A stretch of DNA of 64,000 bases from positions 82,289 to 146,288 of the forward strand of contig JAYTOI010000155.1 in NCBI GenBank assembly GCA_043747875.1, written 5' to 3'. Under the pieces are notes generated by a model, which worked only from the letters and a program-made list of their open reading frames with translations, was not told the origin of the DNA and ran no database searches. Positions within the stretch are counted from its first letter, which is position 1. Every line of letters begins with the position of its first letter. The position numbers and the translations under genes are program-made. This DNA comes from CADEED01 sp043747875. Lineage in GTDB: Bacteria > Pseudomonadota > Gammaproteobacteria > Steroidobacterales > Steroidobacteraceae. Positions 16,049-25,235 of this stretch are shown here, piece after piece.

Positions 16049-17541
16049 CGACGCTCGCTCATCGGGCGACGCGCGCTTTGATCTGGAGCTATCTGGGCGT
16101 CGGCGCTCACATCGTGTTTCAGATCGCAGCGAACGTCGGTTTCGCCCGTCTGCTCGGGCCCGATGCATTCGGCCTGTTCGCCATCGGTCTGCTGGTCACG
16201 GGTGTATTGAAAATCATCACCGATCTGGGGCTCGGCGCCGCCGTCGCGCGCGCTCAAACCCTCGAGCGCGGCGCGTTGCGCGAGGCGTTCATTCGCCTGC
16301 TGGCATGCGGACTGCTGGGCGGCGTGACGTTGGCGGCGACGGCTGAGCTCATCGCGGCGCTCATGGATGAGCCGAGACTGGCCGCCATCCTGCGTTGCTT
16401 CGCTCTGGCGTTCCTGTGCTTTCCCGTCGTCACGCTCTGTGGCGGTGTTCTGCAACAACGCCTGGAGCACAAGAAATCGCAATTCGCGAGCGTGCTGGGC
16501 TATGCATTCGGGTATCTGGGCGTCGGCCTCACGCTCGCAACGCTGGGCTTCGGCGCCTGGAGTCCGGCGCTCGGCTACATGGCGCAGCTTCTCATCAGCG
16601 CCGCGTTTCTCTACTACTTCGCGCGACCCGACCTGACTCGCGGCGCGTCGCAAACTGCCTCGGGTGCCGCGCTGACGAGCTTCGGGCTGCGCGTCGTCGC
16701 GACGAACGTGTCGAACTGGCTGATCTACAACCTCGACAACTTCTTCGTACACCTGACGTTCGGAACACAGCGCTATGGCCTCTACACGGTGTCGTACAGC
16801 CTGATGCGCACGCCGACCGATCATCTGGTGCAAACGATCCAGAACGTCCTCATGCCGGTGGCTTCGAAGGTCCAGCATCAGGACGACAAGCTCGCACGCA
16901 GTTATCTCGGTGCGCTCGACGCGAGCTTCGCGCTCTGCGCGCCGGCTTGCGCAACGGTCGCCGCGGTTGCCCCCACCGTCATCGCTGCGTTGTACGGCCC
17001 CGACTGGGCACGCGCGACCGCGCTGCTGAGCGCGCTGTCGCTCGCAATGGCGCTGCAGGCCGTTCACGCAGTAACGAGCGCGACGCTGTGGGGCATCGGC
17101 GCCATCAACAGCGAGCTGCGGATTCAATGGGGCATGGTGGTGCTGCTCGTAGCCGCGCTGCTCGCGGCTACGCAGCTCGGCTTGTCGGCCGTGGCATGGT
17201 CCGTGTGTGCGGTCTACGCGATCCGCGCGCTGCTGATGCTCGCAATGGTCGCGCGCCATCTGCGTCTGACGTCGGTCCGTACGCTGCGCGCATTGCGCAC
17301 CGGCGTTCTGCTGGCGGTCGCTATCGCACCGTCCGTGCACTTCTTCGACCGCATGCTGGTCGGGAACGGCGTGCACCCGTTGCCCGCGCTGTTGTTCGAC
17401 ATCCTCGCGGGAGCGGCGTTCTGGCTGATCGGGATTGCGATCACGCGCGGACGAACGTTCTCGGACGAGCTGCGGAGCGCGCTGAATACAGCCTTCGCGA
17501 GCATCCATCGCTCGATTCCGCTGTTCCGACGCGTGTCGTGA
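16045..17541 (+). CDS. Oligosaccharide flippase (Wzx/MOP superfamily)
   Basis: A 498-residue membrane protein with about 12-14 hydrophobic helices. Its start (MTTLAHRATRALIWSYLGVG) matches the conserved N-terminus of polysaccharide flippases, and there is a typical GFARLLGPDAFGLFAIG loop after helix 1. It should move the undecaprenyl-linked repeat unit across the inner membrane for polymerisation by the Wzy-like protein at 22536. The ATG at 16045 overlaps the stop of the upstream relic, implying translation coupled to it. Confidence 0.9.
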   Translation: MTTLAHRATRALIWSYLGVGAHIVFQIAANVGFARLLGPDAFGLFAIGLLVTGVLKIITDLGLGAAVARAQTLERGALREAFIRLLACGLLGGVTLAATAELIAALMDEPRLAAILRCFALAFLCFPVVTLCGGVLQQRLEHKKSQFASVLGYAFGYLGVGLTLATLGFGAWSPALGYMAQLLISAAFLYYFARPDLTRGASQTASGAALTSFGLRVVATNVSNWLIYNLDNFFVHLTFGTQRYGLYTVSYSLMRTPTDHLVQTIQNVLMPVASKVQHQDDKLARSYLGALDASFALCAPACATVAAVAPTVIAALYGPDWARATALLSALSLAMALQAVHAVTSATLWGIGAINSELRIQWGMVVLLVAALLAATQLGLSAVAWSVCAVYAIRALLMLAMVARHLRLTSVRTLRALRTGVLLAVAIAPSVHFFDRMLVGNGVHPLPALLFDILAGAAFWLIGIAITRGRTFSDELRSALNTAFASIHRSIPLFRRVS

Positions 17542-17551
17542 GGCTGTCACG

Positions 17552-18406
17552 GTGCGCAACGTACTCTGGTCCGAAAGCGAGCACATAGTTGCAGCGGATC
17601 GCGTGTCCACCGTCAATCTCCATTCTTCGGCCCATCCATCAGCCGATACGCAGCGCGACTCCATGCAGGAGGTTCGCGCCGGCTACGTCGCCTGGAAGAA
17701 CTGGCAGACGGAACAGTTTGGCAGCTATTCGCGCTTCGATTCAGCCTCCTTCGCCGCCGAGCTGGCCGGCCTGCTGCCGGTCGGCAGACGCGCGCGGGTT
17801 CTGGAGCTCGGTTTCGGGAACGGACCGTTTCTCGGCTGGTGTGGGGCGCAGGGAATCGAGTATTGCGGCGTGGAAATCGACACCGAAATGCAGCGACGCG
17901 CTCGCGAGCTCGGACTGCCCGTTTTCGCTTCGGTCTTCGACCGTTCGCTGGCAGCGTACGAGCAGCAGTTAGACGTCGTCGCGGCCTTCGACGTGCTGGA
18001 ACACATCGAGCAGCACGAGCTCGTGCGCACGCTCTGTCAGGTCGCGCGCCTGCTGCGCCCCGGCGGGTATCTGCTCGCGCGCTTCCCGAACGGCGACAGC
18101 CCGTTCGGTCGCGTGAACCAGCACGGCGACCTCACGCACGTGACGACGCTGGGGCGAAGCAAGCTGCAGCAGCTCGCACACCTGTCCGGAATGGAACTGC
18201 TCTCGTTTGGCGATCCCAAGCGTCCATGGCATTCGGTGGGTTTTGGCGCAGCCATTCGTCGGCTGGCCGGCGGCGCCGTCAAAAAGGTGCTCGAAACGAC
18301 CATACGCACGCTGTACTTCGGCGGCGAGTCGATCTGCTTCGATCCCAATGCCGTCGCTCTGCTGCGGCGTCCCACCTCCGGCATAAAACACGACGCAAGA
18401 GCATGA
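17552..18406 (+). CDS. Class I SAM-dependent methyltransferase (first of two)
   Basis: A 284-residue protein from a GTG at 17552; an ATG at 17663 (MQEVRAGYVAWKNW) is an alternative that removes a poorly conserved N-terminus. The SAM-binding motif I is VLELGFGNGPFLGWC, followed by an acidic residue at the end of strand 2 (YCGVEIDTEM) and the post-motif VVAAFDVLEHIEQHEL. The LRPGGYLLARFPNGD strand-loop is typical of small-molecule or glycan methyltransferases. It ends with an ATGA overlap into the next methyltransferase. Confidence 0.85.
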   Translation: MRNVLWSESEHIVAADRVSTVNLHSSAHPSADTQRDSMQEVRAGYVAWKNWQTEQFGSYSRFDSASFAAELAGLLPVGRRARVLELGFGNGPFLGWCGAQGIEYCGVEIDTEMQRRARELGLPVFASVFDRSLAAYEQQLDVVAAFDVLEHIEQHELVRTLCQVARLLRPGGYLLARFPNGDSPFGRVNQHGDLTHVTTLGRSKLQQLAHLSGMELLSFGDPKRPWHSVGFGAAIRRLAGGAVKKVLETTIRTLYFGGESICFDPNAVALLRRPTSGIKHDARA

Positions 18407-19119
18407 GAATCGCTGCGACCTTACGTCGTGCCCTGACGCGCCTGCGCATGCGACGACTGCAACACCTGCCGATCGGAGCCGCGTTCGACGAGATCTACCG
18501 GCAAGGGATCTGGTCGCAATCCAAGGGAGAACCCTCCGGCGGCGGCAGCTACGGCGACCTTGCGGATCGCTACGTCGACGCGGTGCTCGGGTACATCCGG
18601 GAACGAGGCGTGCGCTCGGTGCTGGACATCGGCTGCGGCGACTTCAACATCGGCGCGCGCATTGCGCCGCATGTAGAAGCCTATTACGCATACGACGTCT
18701 CCGCGGAAATCATCGACCGCAATCGACTTCGATTCGAGAATCTCGCCAACGTCGAGTTCCGATGTGCAAATGCCTGCAGCGACGCATTGCCGCGCGCGGA
18801 TCTGGTCACGGTCAGGCAGGTGCTGCAGCACCTCACCAACGCGCAGATCGCCGACATCCTGCGCAACGTCGATCGAACCGGCGCACCTCATGTGCTCGTC
18901 ACCGAGCACGCGCTCGACTATTCGCGGCCAAACGCGCTGCGTCCGAACCTCGACCTGCCCAGCCATTCCGCGGGGACACGGATCGCGCTCGGTTCGAGCG
19001 TCGTTCTGAGTGCCCCGCCTTTCCTGCGCAAGACGCGCACGTTCGCATCGTTCCCTCTGGATGCAGGCCCCGACACCTGCGGCGAGCGCCTGGAAACGAT
19101 CTGGTTGACGATGTCATGA
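18403..19119 (+). CDS. Class I SAM-dependent methyltransferase (second of two)
   Basis: A 238-residue protein. The start at 18403 overlaps the previous stop; earlier in-frame codons are shadow. Motif I is VLDIGCGDFNIGARI, with YYAYDVSAEIID after it and DLVTVRQVLQHLTNAQI as the post-I region. The N-terminal 40 residues form a basic amphipathic helix (RRALTRLRMRRLQHL) that may hold it at the membrane. Likely substrate is a sugar of the exopolysaccharide, inferred from position. Confidence 0.83.
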   Translation: MRIAATLRRALTRLRMRRLQHLPIGAAFDEIYRQGIWSQSKGEPSGGGSYGDLADRYVDAVLGYIRERGVRSVLDIGCGDFNIGARIAPHVEAYYAYDVSAEIIDRNRLRFENLANVEFRCANACSDALPRADLVTVRQVLQHLTNAQIADILRNVDRTGAPHVLVTEHALDYSRPNALRPNLDLPSHSAGTRIALGSSVVLSAPPFLRKTRTFASFPLDAGPDTCGERLETIWLTMS

Positions 19120-20054
19120 GCGCTGCGGCGCGCGCGGTCGTCATCGTCACGTGCGAGCGGGACTTGGGCCTGAATCGGCTGTCGGTACCGGAAGTCATCG
19201 CGCACATCGCCGCCGACGAGTATCAGGTGATCGTGCCCGACGGCGAGGTCGCATGCTTCCGGACTGCCTTGCCTTCGCGTGTCTCGGTCATCCCGGAAAG
19301 CTCGCTCTTGTTTGGGTGGACGTTACCGCAGATCGCTCGCGGGTTGCCGCCATCGATGACTGTCCGCGCGGGCTGGTACCTGCAGCAGATTCTCAAGATA
19401 CAGGCATTGGCGGCGCTGCCCACCCGAAGCCGGGCGATCATCTGGGACGGGGATACGATTCCATTGCGCCCGCCCGTTTTCACGGACTCCGAGGACCGGA
19501 TCGGCTTTTACGCCGGCACCGAGCGGCACGCTCCGTATTTTGCGACGATCGAACGGCTGCTGGGAATCGAGCGAGTGATCGCCGGCTCGTTCGTCGCGCA
19601 ATGCATGTCGGTCCGCATTCAGTGGATACACGAGCTGATCGCATCCATCGAAGATCGGGCAGGCCGACCGTGGGTCGAAGCGCTGCTCGCCGCGATCGCG
19701 GGCCAGTCGCCGTCCGAATTCAGCGAGTACGAAACGATCGGCACGTTCGCATTCCGTCGTCACCCGGACCAGTGCTTTCTCAATCATCGTCCGTGGTTTC
19801 GCTTCGGCACTGCCTACTGCGGCGGCCTGGACCGGATCACGCCCGTGCACCTGCGCCGACTCGCGCGGCTGTTCGACTTCGCCGCCTTCGAGCGCTGGGA
19901 CGTCGGGCTTCGCGCGGCGCTGCGTTGTCGAGTGCGGCTGCTGCAACATCGATTCGAAACTCGGGTGACGCTGCGCGGCAGCAGCTCGCGTGGAAGTCAC
20001 CGGCTCGGGCTGTTGCCACCGCGCGAGGCGCGCAACACCAGCTCTTCGACCTGA
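19116..20054 (+). CDS. DUF6492-like glycosyltransferase
   Basis: A 312-residue protein resembling the DUF6492 group of GT-A-fold proteins. The N-terminus (VVIVTCERDLGLNRLSV) is a nucleotide-sugar-binding strand, GWYLQQILKIQALA is the helix typical of these proteins, and IIWDGDTIPLRPP contains a D-x-D metal-binding motif. A later NHRPWFRFG segment may be part of the acceptor site. The start overlaps the methyltransferase stop (ATGA), and the 3' end overlaps the convergent metallo-hydrolase gene by 58 bases. Confidence 0.7.
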   Translation: MSAAARAVVIVTCERDLGLNRLSVPEVIAHIAADEYQVIVPDGEVACFRTALPSRVSVIPESSLLFGWTLPQIARGLPPSMTVRAGWYLQQILKIQALAALPTRSRAIIWDGDTIPLRPPVFTDSEDRIGFYAGTERHAPYFATIERLLGIERVIAGSFVAQCMSVRIQWIHELIASIEDRAGRPWVEALLAAIAGQSPSEFSEYETIGTFAFRRHPDQCFLNHRPWFRFGTAYCGGLDRITPVHLRRLARLFDFAAFERWDVGLRAALRCRVRLLQHRFETRVTLRGSSSRGSHRLGLLPPREARNTSSST

Positions 20055-21451
20055 TACCCGGGAATTTTGCGCACGAATATGTACCACGCCGCCTGCGCGT
20101 ATACGACGAGTTCGCGCCAGCGGCGCGTGTAGCTGCGCAACGCCCGCCATACGTAGGTCGCGCGCAGCGGGTACAGGCCCGCTTCCACGTCGCACAACAC
20201 GCCGAAGCCGCGGATCAGCGCGGCCAGGCTCGCGGCGTCGCGGCCCACGAACTCGAAGCGTTTGGAGATCATTCCCTGGCTGTACATGCACTGCATGATG
20301 GCATCCCGGAACACCGCCGCCGGCCAGTGCATGCGGGCGATCCATTGCGTGGCCACGCTATCGCTGACCACGCTCGCGGCGGCGCGACGAATGTCGATCT
20401 CGATGTACATGCGCCGGCCGTCCGACCAGTGCAGCTCGGTCCCTATCTTCTCGACGCGTGCCAGTGCACGCCGCCACTTGGGCACGCGCTTCAGATGCGC
20501 CGCCAAACGCTGCAGTACGGGGCTGCCGATGGTGACCGCGTCTTCTTCGGCGTAGGTCTGCGCGAGCCGCTCGCTCATGCGCTCCCGATACGCGGCTAGA
20601 TATGTCTGGGGTTGTTCGAACGGGGTGATGTCGCCCAGCGTGAAGCGGCCCGGCGTCCACGATGAACCGGGCGGCATCACGATCAGCTCGCTGTGCGACA
20701 GGCCACCGAATTCTGCGAGCTGTGAGCGCAATCGCAAGGGATTGACGGTGATGTCATTGAAGCGCTCCGTGTCGCGATGCAGATAACAGTGGTTGCTCGC
20801 GAAAGGAACGGCGTATCGCGGCCGCACTGCATCCATGAACAGCTTGAACGAGCGCGCGTAGTGGAGCGGCTCGTCGTGGTCGGCGGGCTGGCCTTCCACG
20901 CGGAAGCAGGCGCGGGCATTCGCGGAGCTGTGGCTGCGCATGGCCAGGTCGAAACGGCCATGACGCGCCAGCAGCGAGCGCAGCGGCAGGCCTGCGATCT
21001 TGGCGTCATTGGCGTTGAGCACGCGATGCTCGCCCATCTCGATGACGATGGCCGAGTCGCTGTTGAGCAAGCCGAATTGGTACAGCGTGATCTCGAACCC
21101 CGGCGCGATGCGCAGGGTCTCGCCGTGCCTGGCACGGGTGATGTTCTGGACACCGATGCGACGCAGATCCTCGGCGCTGCGCTGGTTCGGCTCGTCGGCG
21201 ACGATGAACGGCCGGTCGCGCAGCAGGCGTTTGATGGTGGGACCATGCCAATGGTCCCAGTGGATGTGCGAGAGGATGACGGCGTCGACGCGCGCCAGCT
21301 CCTCGGGGTCGAACACGGCCTCCGGAAAATTCCACCAGGAGCGCCAATAACACGAGCCGAGCAGCCACGGGTCGATGAGCACGGACGCGCCGCCGAACTT
21401 CGCCAGCATGCCGGCGTGGGACAGGATGCGGATCTCGGCAGCGTGCGTCAT
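19997..21451 (-). CDS. MBL-fold metallo-hydrolase
   Basis: A 484-residue protein with an N-terminal metallo-beta-lactamase fold: SHAGMLAKFGGASVLIDPWL, then the metal-binding HIHWDHWHG (H-x-H-x-D-H) and a later LNANDAKIAG aspartate strand. The C-terminal 200 residues are not recognisable. The size is larger than a simple UlaG-type hydrolase. It lies between glycan genes on the opposite strand, so a role in modifying a glycan or lipid-linked intermediate is possible but unproven. Confidence 0.8.
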   Translation of the reverse strand: MTHAAEIRILSHAGMLAKFGGASVLIDPWLLGSCYWRSWWNFPEAVFDPEELARVDAVILSHIHWDHWHGPTIKRLLRDRPFIVADEPNQRSAEDLRRIGVQNITRARHGETLRIAPGFEITLYQFGLLNSDSAIVIEMGEHRVLNANDAKIAGLPLRSLLARHGRFDLAMRSHSSANARACFRVEGQPADHDEPLHYARSFKLFMDAVRPRYAVPFASNHCYLHRDTERFNDITVNPLRLRSQLAEFGGLSHSELIVMPPGSSWTPGRFTLGDITPFEQPQTYLAAYRERMSERLAQTYAEEDAVTIGSPVLQRLAAHLKRVPKWRRALARVEKIGTELHWSDGRRMYIEIDIRRAAASVVSDSVATQWIARMHWPAAVFRDAIMQCMYSQGMISKRFEFVGRDAASLAALIRGFGVLCDVEAGLYPLRATYVWRALRSYTRRWRELVVYAQAAWYIFVRKIPGYQVEELVLRASRGGNSPSR

Positions 21452-21510
21452 GGACGCGCGACGTTAGGCAGCGCGCATGACGTCTCGGTGACAAGGCGAA
21501 CGTACGACCA

Positions 21511-22485
21511 ATGTCATGCGCCGGACATTTCGTCTGCGTAACCTCGGTCCAAACTATTGCGGGCTCGAAACGCGTGTGGATCCTATTCGTCGGTGACGGT
21601 CGCGTCGGTAACCAGGTGTTCCAGTACGCGGCGCTGAGCGCGCTCGCGCCGCCGAACGCGCGCATCTTCGCGGTCGGGCTCGAGGACCTGGCCGGGATGT
21701 TCGAATTGCGCGGGCCGCGCTGCCAGGTGCTGCGCGGTGGGGTCTGGATCAAGCGCATCGTGCTGTACGTCGTGCGGCCACTGCTGCTGCGGCCGCTGGC
21801 ACGCTGGTTGCGCCTCTTCGGTTATGCGCGCGAGCTCGAGACGCAGGGCCGGCATGGCGGCAGCGACGGCGCGGTCGAGGTGCGCGCGGGGCTCTTCTCC
21901 GGGCTGCTGTTCGTCGACGGCGGGTTCTATCAGAACAGCGAATATTGGCCACGGGTGTTTCCGCCGGCCTGCATGGAGTTGAAGGAGTGCTGGCGCGCGG
22001 AGGCGCGCGCGCTGCTCGCGGCCCGGCTCGGAGCACGCGCCGGTGACGCATTCTTCCTGCACGTGCGGCGCGGCGACTATGTCGGCTTCACGTGCTACGG
22101 GGTCGGCGACCTGCTGCTGCCACTGGAATATTTCCTGCGCGCCATCGAGGCGGTGCGCGCACACTCATCGCGACCGCTGGTGGTGGTGACCGACGATGCG
22201 GCATGGGTCGAGAGCGCGTTCGCCCACATACCTGACCGCGTCGTTGTCTCGACCAACCCGAGGCTCGATTTCGCCGTCATGGCGCAGTGCGGGGCGGGCA
22301 TCGTGTCGAACAGCACGTATGCGCTGGCGGCCGCGATGTTCATGCATGCGCCGGACATCGTTTACGCACCGCAGTACTGGTTCGGGTTCCGCGTGCGGCA
22401 GTGGCTGCCGCCACGCATCCGGTTCGCGCACCAGCGCATCGTCTATCTACCCGTCTCGCTGCCGCCCATGGCGGATGCCGCATGA
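21511..22485 (+). CDS. Alpha-1,2-fucosyltransferase-like glycosyltransferase (GT11)
   Basis: A 324-residue protein with the three conserved GT11 regions: GRVGNQVFQYAALSAL near the N-terminus, FLHVRRGDYVGF in the middle and MAQCGAGIVSNSTYALAAAM towards the end. ATG 21511 is used; a GTG at 21574 sits closer to the first strand. The family transfers fucose (or a related sugar) from a GDP-sugar to galactose in O-antigen and exopolysaccharide units. No GDP-fucose synthesis genes are present in the window. Confidence 0.85.
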   Translation: MSCAGHFVCVTSVQTIAGSKRVWILFVGDGRVGNQVFQYAALSALAPPNARIFAVGLEDLAGMFELRGPRCQVLRGGVWIKRIVLYVVRPLLLRPLARWLRLFGYARELETQGRHGGSDGAVEVRAGLFSGLLFVDGGFYQNSEYWPRVFPPACMELKECWRAEARALLAARLGARAGDAFFLHVRRGDYVGFTCYGVGDLLLPLEYFLRAIEAVRAHSSRPLVVVTDDAAWVESAFAHIPDRVVVSTNPRLDFAVMAQCGAGIVSNSTYALAAAMFMHAPDIVYAPQYWFGFRVRQWLPPRIRFAHQRIVYLPVSLPPMADAA

Positions 22486-22535
22486 TCCGCGTGCATCCGT
22501 CGCTGATGCGGCGCGGCGCAAGCGGAGTTTGACGC

Positions 22536-23921
22536 GTGGGCAACGTCCTTTTCGGAGCGGTGGCGCTGCTCACGATCGGCTTCGGCATGGTCAAGCGCCC
22601 CGCGTTCGTGCTGCTGATCGTGTTGATGTCCGGCATCCCGATTTCGCTTCTGACCGGGGACACCAAATATTTTATCGCGCTGGGCGGCATGAGCGGTCAG
22701 GCTGCCTGGGCATTCGCCATCGTCATCGGCTGTCTCGCGGCGCTGATCGCCTATCTGGCACGGCTGCATCTGGTGCTGGCGCGCACGCCGGCATTCCTGC
22801 TCTTCCTGTCGTTTGCGCTCGTCAGCCTGAGTTGGGCGGATAGCCTGCTGGACGGCGTGCGCATGCTGGCGAAATACGCCGCACCGATGCTGTTTTTCTG
22901 GGTGTTGCTTGCGATGAATCCGGGCGAGCGCCTGATCCGGCGCCTCGAGCTCGCGTTGTATGCGAGCTGCTCGATCGCCGGGTTGCTGGCTTTGGTCAAC
23001 ACGCTCGGCGGCGGCTTCATCGCGCCGCTGCTCGCCAAGACCGGCATCCTCGGCCTGCCGGCGCTCGCGGCTCCGCACACCAGCGCCGCGAATTTCTCGT
23101 TCCTGCTCGCCTGCGGCGCCATTACCGCGTACTGCCGCTTCCTCGTCTCGCGGCGCTGGCTGACCTTGCTGCTGGCCGCGTTCTTCATGACCTGCGTGGC
23201 GTTCGCGTTCGTCAGGATCTCGCTGGCGGGCACGGTGCTCGGCATCGCCACCGTGCATTTGGTGCGCGCCCGACCTTGGGCGACACCGATGTTTGCGGCG
23301 CTCGCGGCGCTCGCGGCGCTCGCGGCGGTATTCATCGTGACCAGCGACGCCTTCATGAATCGGATGTTCTTCGTTCCGGCGCGCGTGCACTGGTCGCAGC
23401 TTCTCGCCGAGCCCGAGATGTTCATGGCCAACGTCGACACCTCGGGCCGCACGCTGCTCTGGGATCGCGCGAAGCGCGCGTTCGCCGGCGAATCAGCGTG
23501 GGTGGGCGCTGGAGTGGGGGCGGTCGACGCATGGATCAACACGGGGGATTCGCTGCATTCCGAGCTGCATTCCGAGGTGTATCGCGTGCGACTCGAGCTT
23601 GGGTGGATAGGCCTCGCCATCTATGTGCTCGGCTTGGTGGCGTTGTGGTGGCGCCTGGTGCGCGCCACGCGGCGCGCCCGCCGCGAACAGGTGACGGTCG
23701 CCATGCGCGCGAGCTGCGCGATGTTGCCGGTGTATTTCCTCACTTTGCTCACCGACAACACCATCAACTATGCCGCGGGCTTCGGTGCCATCGTCTATGG
23801 GTTCGCGGCGATCGCACTGGTCGAGGTCGTGCCCGCGCGCTCACCAGCGTCGCGCGAAACCGCGCCCTCATCCGGCGCGCAATCACCGATCCTTCACCGA
23901 AGTGTCGTTTCCGCCGACTAG
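22536..23921 (+). CDS. O-antigen ligase/polymerase-family membrane protein (Wzy-like)
   Basis: A 461-residue protein beginning with GTG, with about 11-12 hydrophobic helices and one large periplasmic loop between them. That loop (about residues 285-370) contains NVDTSGRTLLWDRAKRAF and the His-containing SLHSELHSEVYRV, the arrangement seen in the O-antigen ligase/Wzy_C family. In this locus it is most simply the polymerase of the exopolysaccharide repeat unit delivered by the flippase. Confidence 0.86.
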   Translation: MGNVLFGAVALLTIGFGMVKRPAFVLLIVLMSGIPISLLTGDTKYFIALGGMSGQAAWAFAIVIGCLAALIAYLARLHLVLARTPAFLLFLSFALVSLSWADSLLDGVRMLAKYAAPMLFFWVLLAMNPGERLIRRLELALYASCSIAGLLALVNTLGGGFIAPLLAKTGILGLPALAAPHTSAANFSFLLACGAITAYCRFLVSRRWLTLLLAAFFMTCVAFAFVRISLAGTVLGIATVHLVRARPWATPMFAALAALAALAAVFIVTSDAFMNRMFFVPARVHWSQLLAEPEMFMANVDTSGRTLLWDRAKRAFAGESAWVGAGVGAVDAWINTGDSLHSELHSEVYRVRLELGWIGLAIYVLGLVALWWRLVRATRRARREQVTVAMRASCAMLPVYFLTLLTDNTINYAAGFGAIVYGFAAIALVEVVPARSPASRETAPSSGAQSPILHRSVVSAD

Positions 23922-24002
23922 CTTGGCCTCTTCGTTCTTACGGATCGATCACGTCGCTGCGCCTGATGCGTGACCGTATCATCGACACTTAGGAGACGTG
24001 AC

Positions 24003-25151
24003 ATGAGTGAGCACACTGTTTCTCGACGCGATGCGCTCTTGAATCTCGGTTCGGTCGGCACCGGCGCGGTATTGGCCGTGGGCGCGCTCGCATCCGCGCC
24101 GGCCCATGCCTCCGGCGGCACCTACTACCCGCCCGGAAACATCCTCAACTTCGGCGCCGACCCGACGGGCAGCGCGGATTCTTCCCCCGCGTTCGCGGCT
24201 GCGATTACCGCATTGTGGAATTCGGCGGAGGGCTGCGCGCTCTACGTGCCCTCGGGCAAGTACAAGATCAAGCAGCCCATCGTGCTCAAGACCAAGATCA
24301 AGCTGTACGGCGATGGCTTCAGCTCCGTGATCCAGTGCGCGTTCGATGGCAGCACGGTCGTCCCCAACGTCACGGCGGTAGCAGCAGGCGTCTCGCTCGC
24401 GTACGCACCGATGGTCTGCAACACCGGCCACATCTCGTGGTGGTCCATCCAGGATCTGCAGTTCGACGGCCTCAATGGCAACGCGTATGGCGCCTGGTTC
24501 GCCGATGCCGCGCACGGCAACATGCGCAACGTGTACTTCCTGAACCTCGGCAAGCGGCCGTATACCATCCTGAATTCCACTTTCACCGACCACCACCATC
24601 TCGCGTTCTACAACTGCGGCGACGGCGTGCTGTGCTCGAACTGCCAGGGGTTTTCGTTCGACACGCTCGGGCTCGACCGCATCGGCGGTGCGTATTCTTT
24701 CCAATGGCGAGCGGCGTCCGCGGGCTACGGCCCTTTGGACATGCGCAATGTCTGGTGTGAGAACAGCCCGGAGCGCTACAACACCATCGGGTATCTTGGC
24801 CTCGGTGGCTATCACATCTTCGTGCGCACGATCCTGGCGTCTTCGAACGGCAACCCGAACCCCAACCTGCGCGCCATTCATCTCTTCGACAACGGCGACA
24901 CGCTCAACGTCGACAATGTGAATCTCACGTCGACGACCGCGCATGGTGTCGACATCGGGCAGATTGCGGACTACCAGAATTTCTACTACTACATTCCGAC
25001 CGGTTCGGTGGGCAATGCGCTCTCCGGGCACATCAATCTAGCCAAGGTCATCGGCGGTGGTGTCATCGCGAAAGGCTCCGGCTGGAGCGTGAATGGCACA
25101 ATTCAGCCGCCCGTGGCGCCCGCATCGAACACGGTCGTATCGCTGTCCTGA
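24003..25151 (+). CDS. Tat-exported pectate-lyase-superfamily beta-helix protein
   Basis: A 382-residue protein starting at the ATG preceded by AGGAG. The N-terminus has a twin-arginine signal (SRRDALLNLG, then a hydrophobic stretch ending at AHA), so export of a folded protein is expected. The mature part starts with the Pectate_lyase_3 signature NILNFGADPTGSADSSPAF and GCALYVPSGKYKI, and continues as a right-handed parallel beta-helix. Such proteins in exopolysaccharide loci often trim or modify the polymer. Catalytic residues could not be fixed by eye. Confidence 0.82.
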   Translation: MSEHTVSRRDALLNLGSVGTGAVLAVGALASAPAHASGGTYYPPGNILNFGADPTGSADSSPAFAAAITALWNSAEGCALYVPSGKYKIKQPIVLKTKIKLYGDGFSSVIQCAFDGSTVVPNVTAVAAGVSLAYAPMVCNTGHISWWSIQDLQFDGLNGNAYGAWFADAAHGNMRNVYFLNLGKRPYTILNSTFTDHHHLAFYNCGDGVLCSNCQGFSFDTLGLDRIGGAYSFQWRAASAGYGPLDMRNVWCENSPERYNTIGYLGLGGYHIFVRTILASSNGNPNPNLRAIHLFDNGDTLNVDNVNLTSTTAHGVDIGQIADYQNFYYYIPTGSVGNALSGHINLAKVIGGGVIAKGSGWSVNGTIQPPVAPASNTVVSLS

Positions 25152-25235
25152 TCGAGCGTCCGGTGGTTCCCGGGCCATGATGCCCGCGTGGCGCGATGGG
25201 CTTTCGTCGCACCGCGTTTGCGGGGCGCTCGGTTG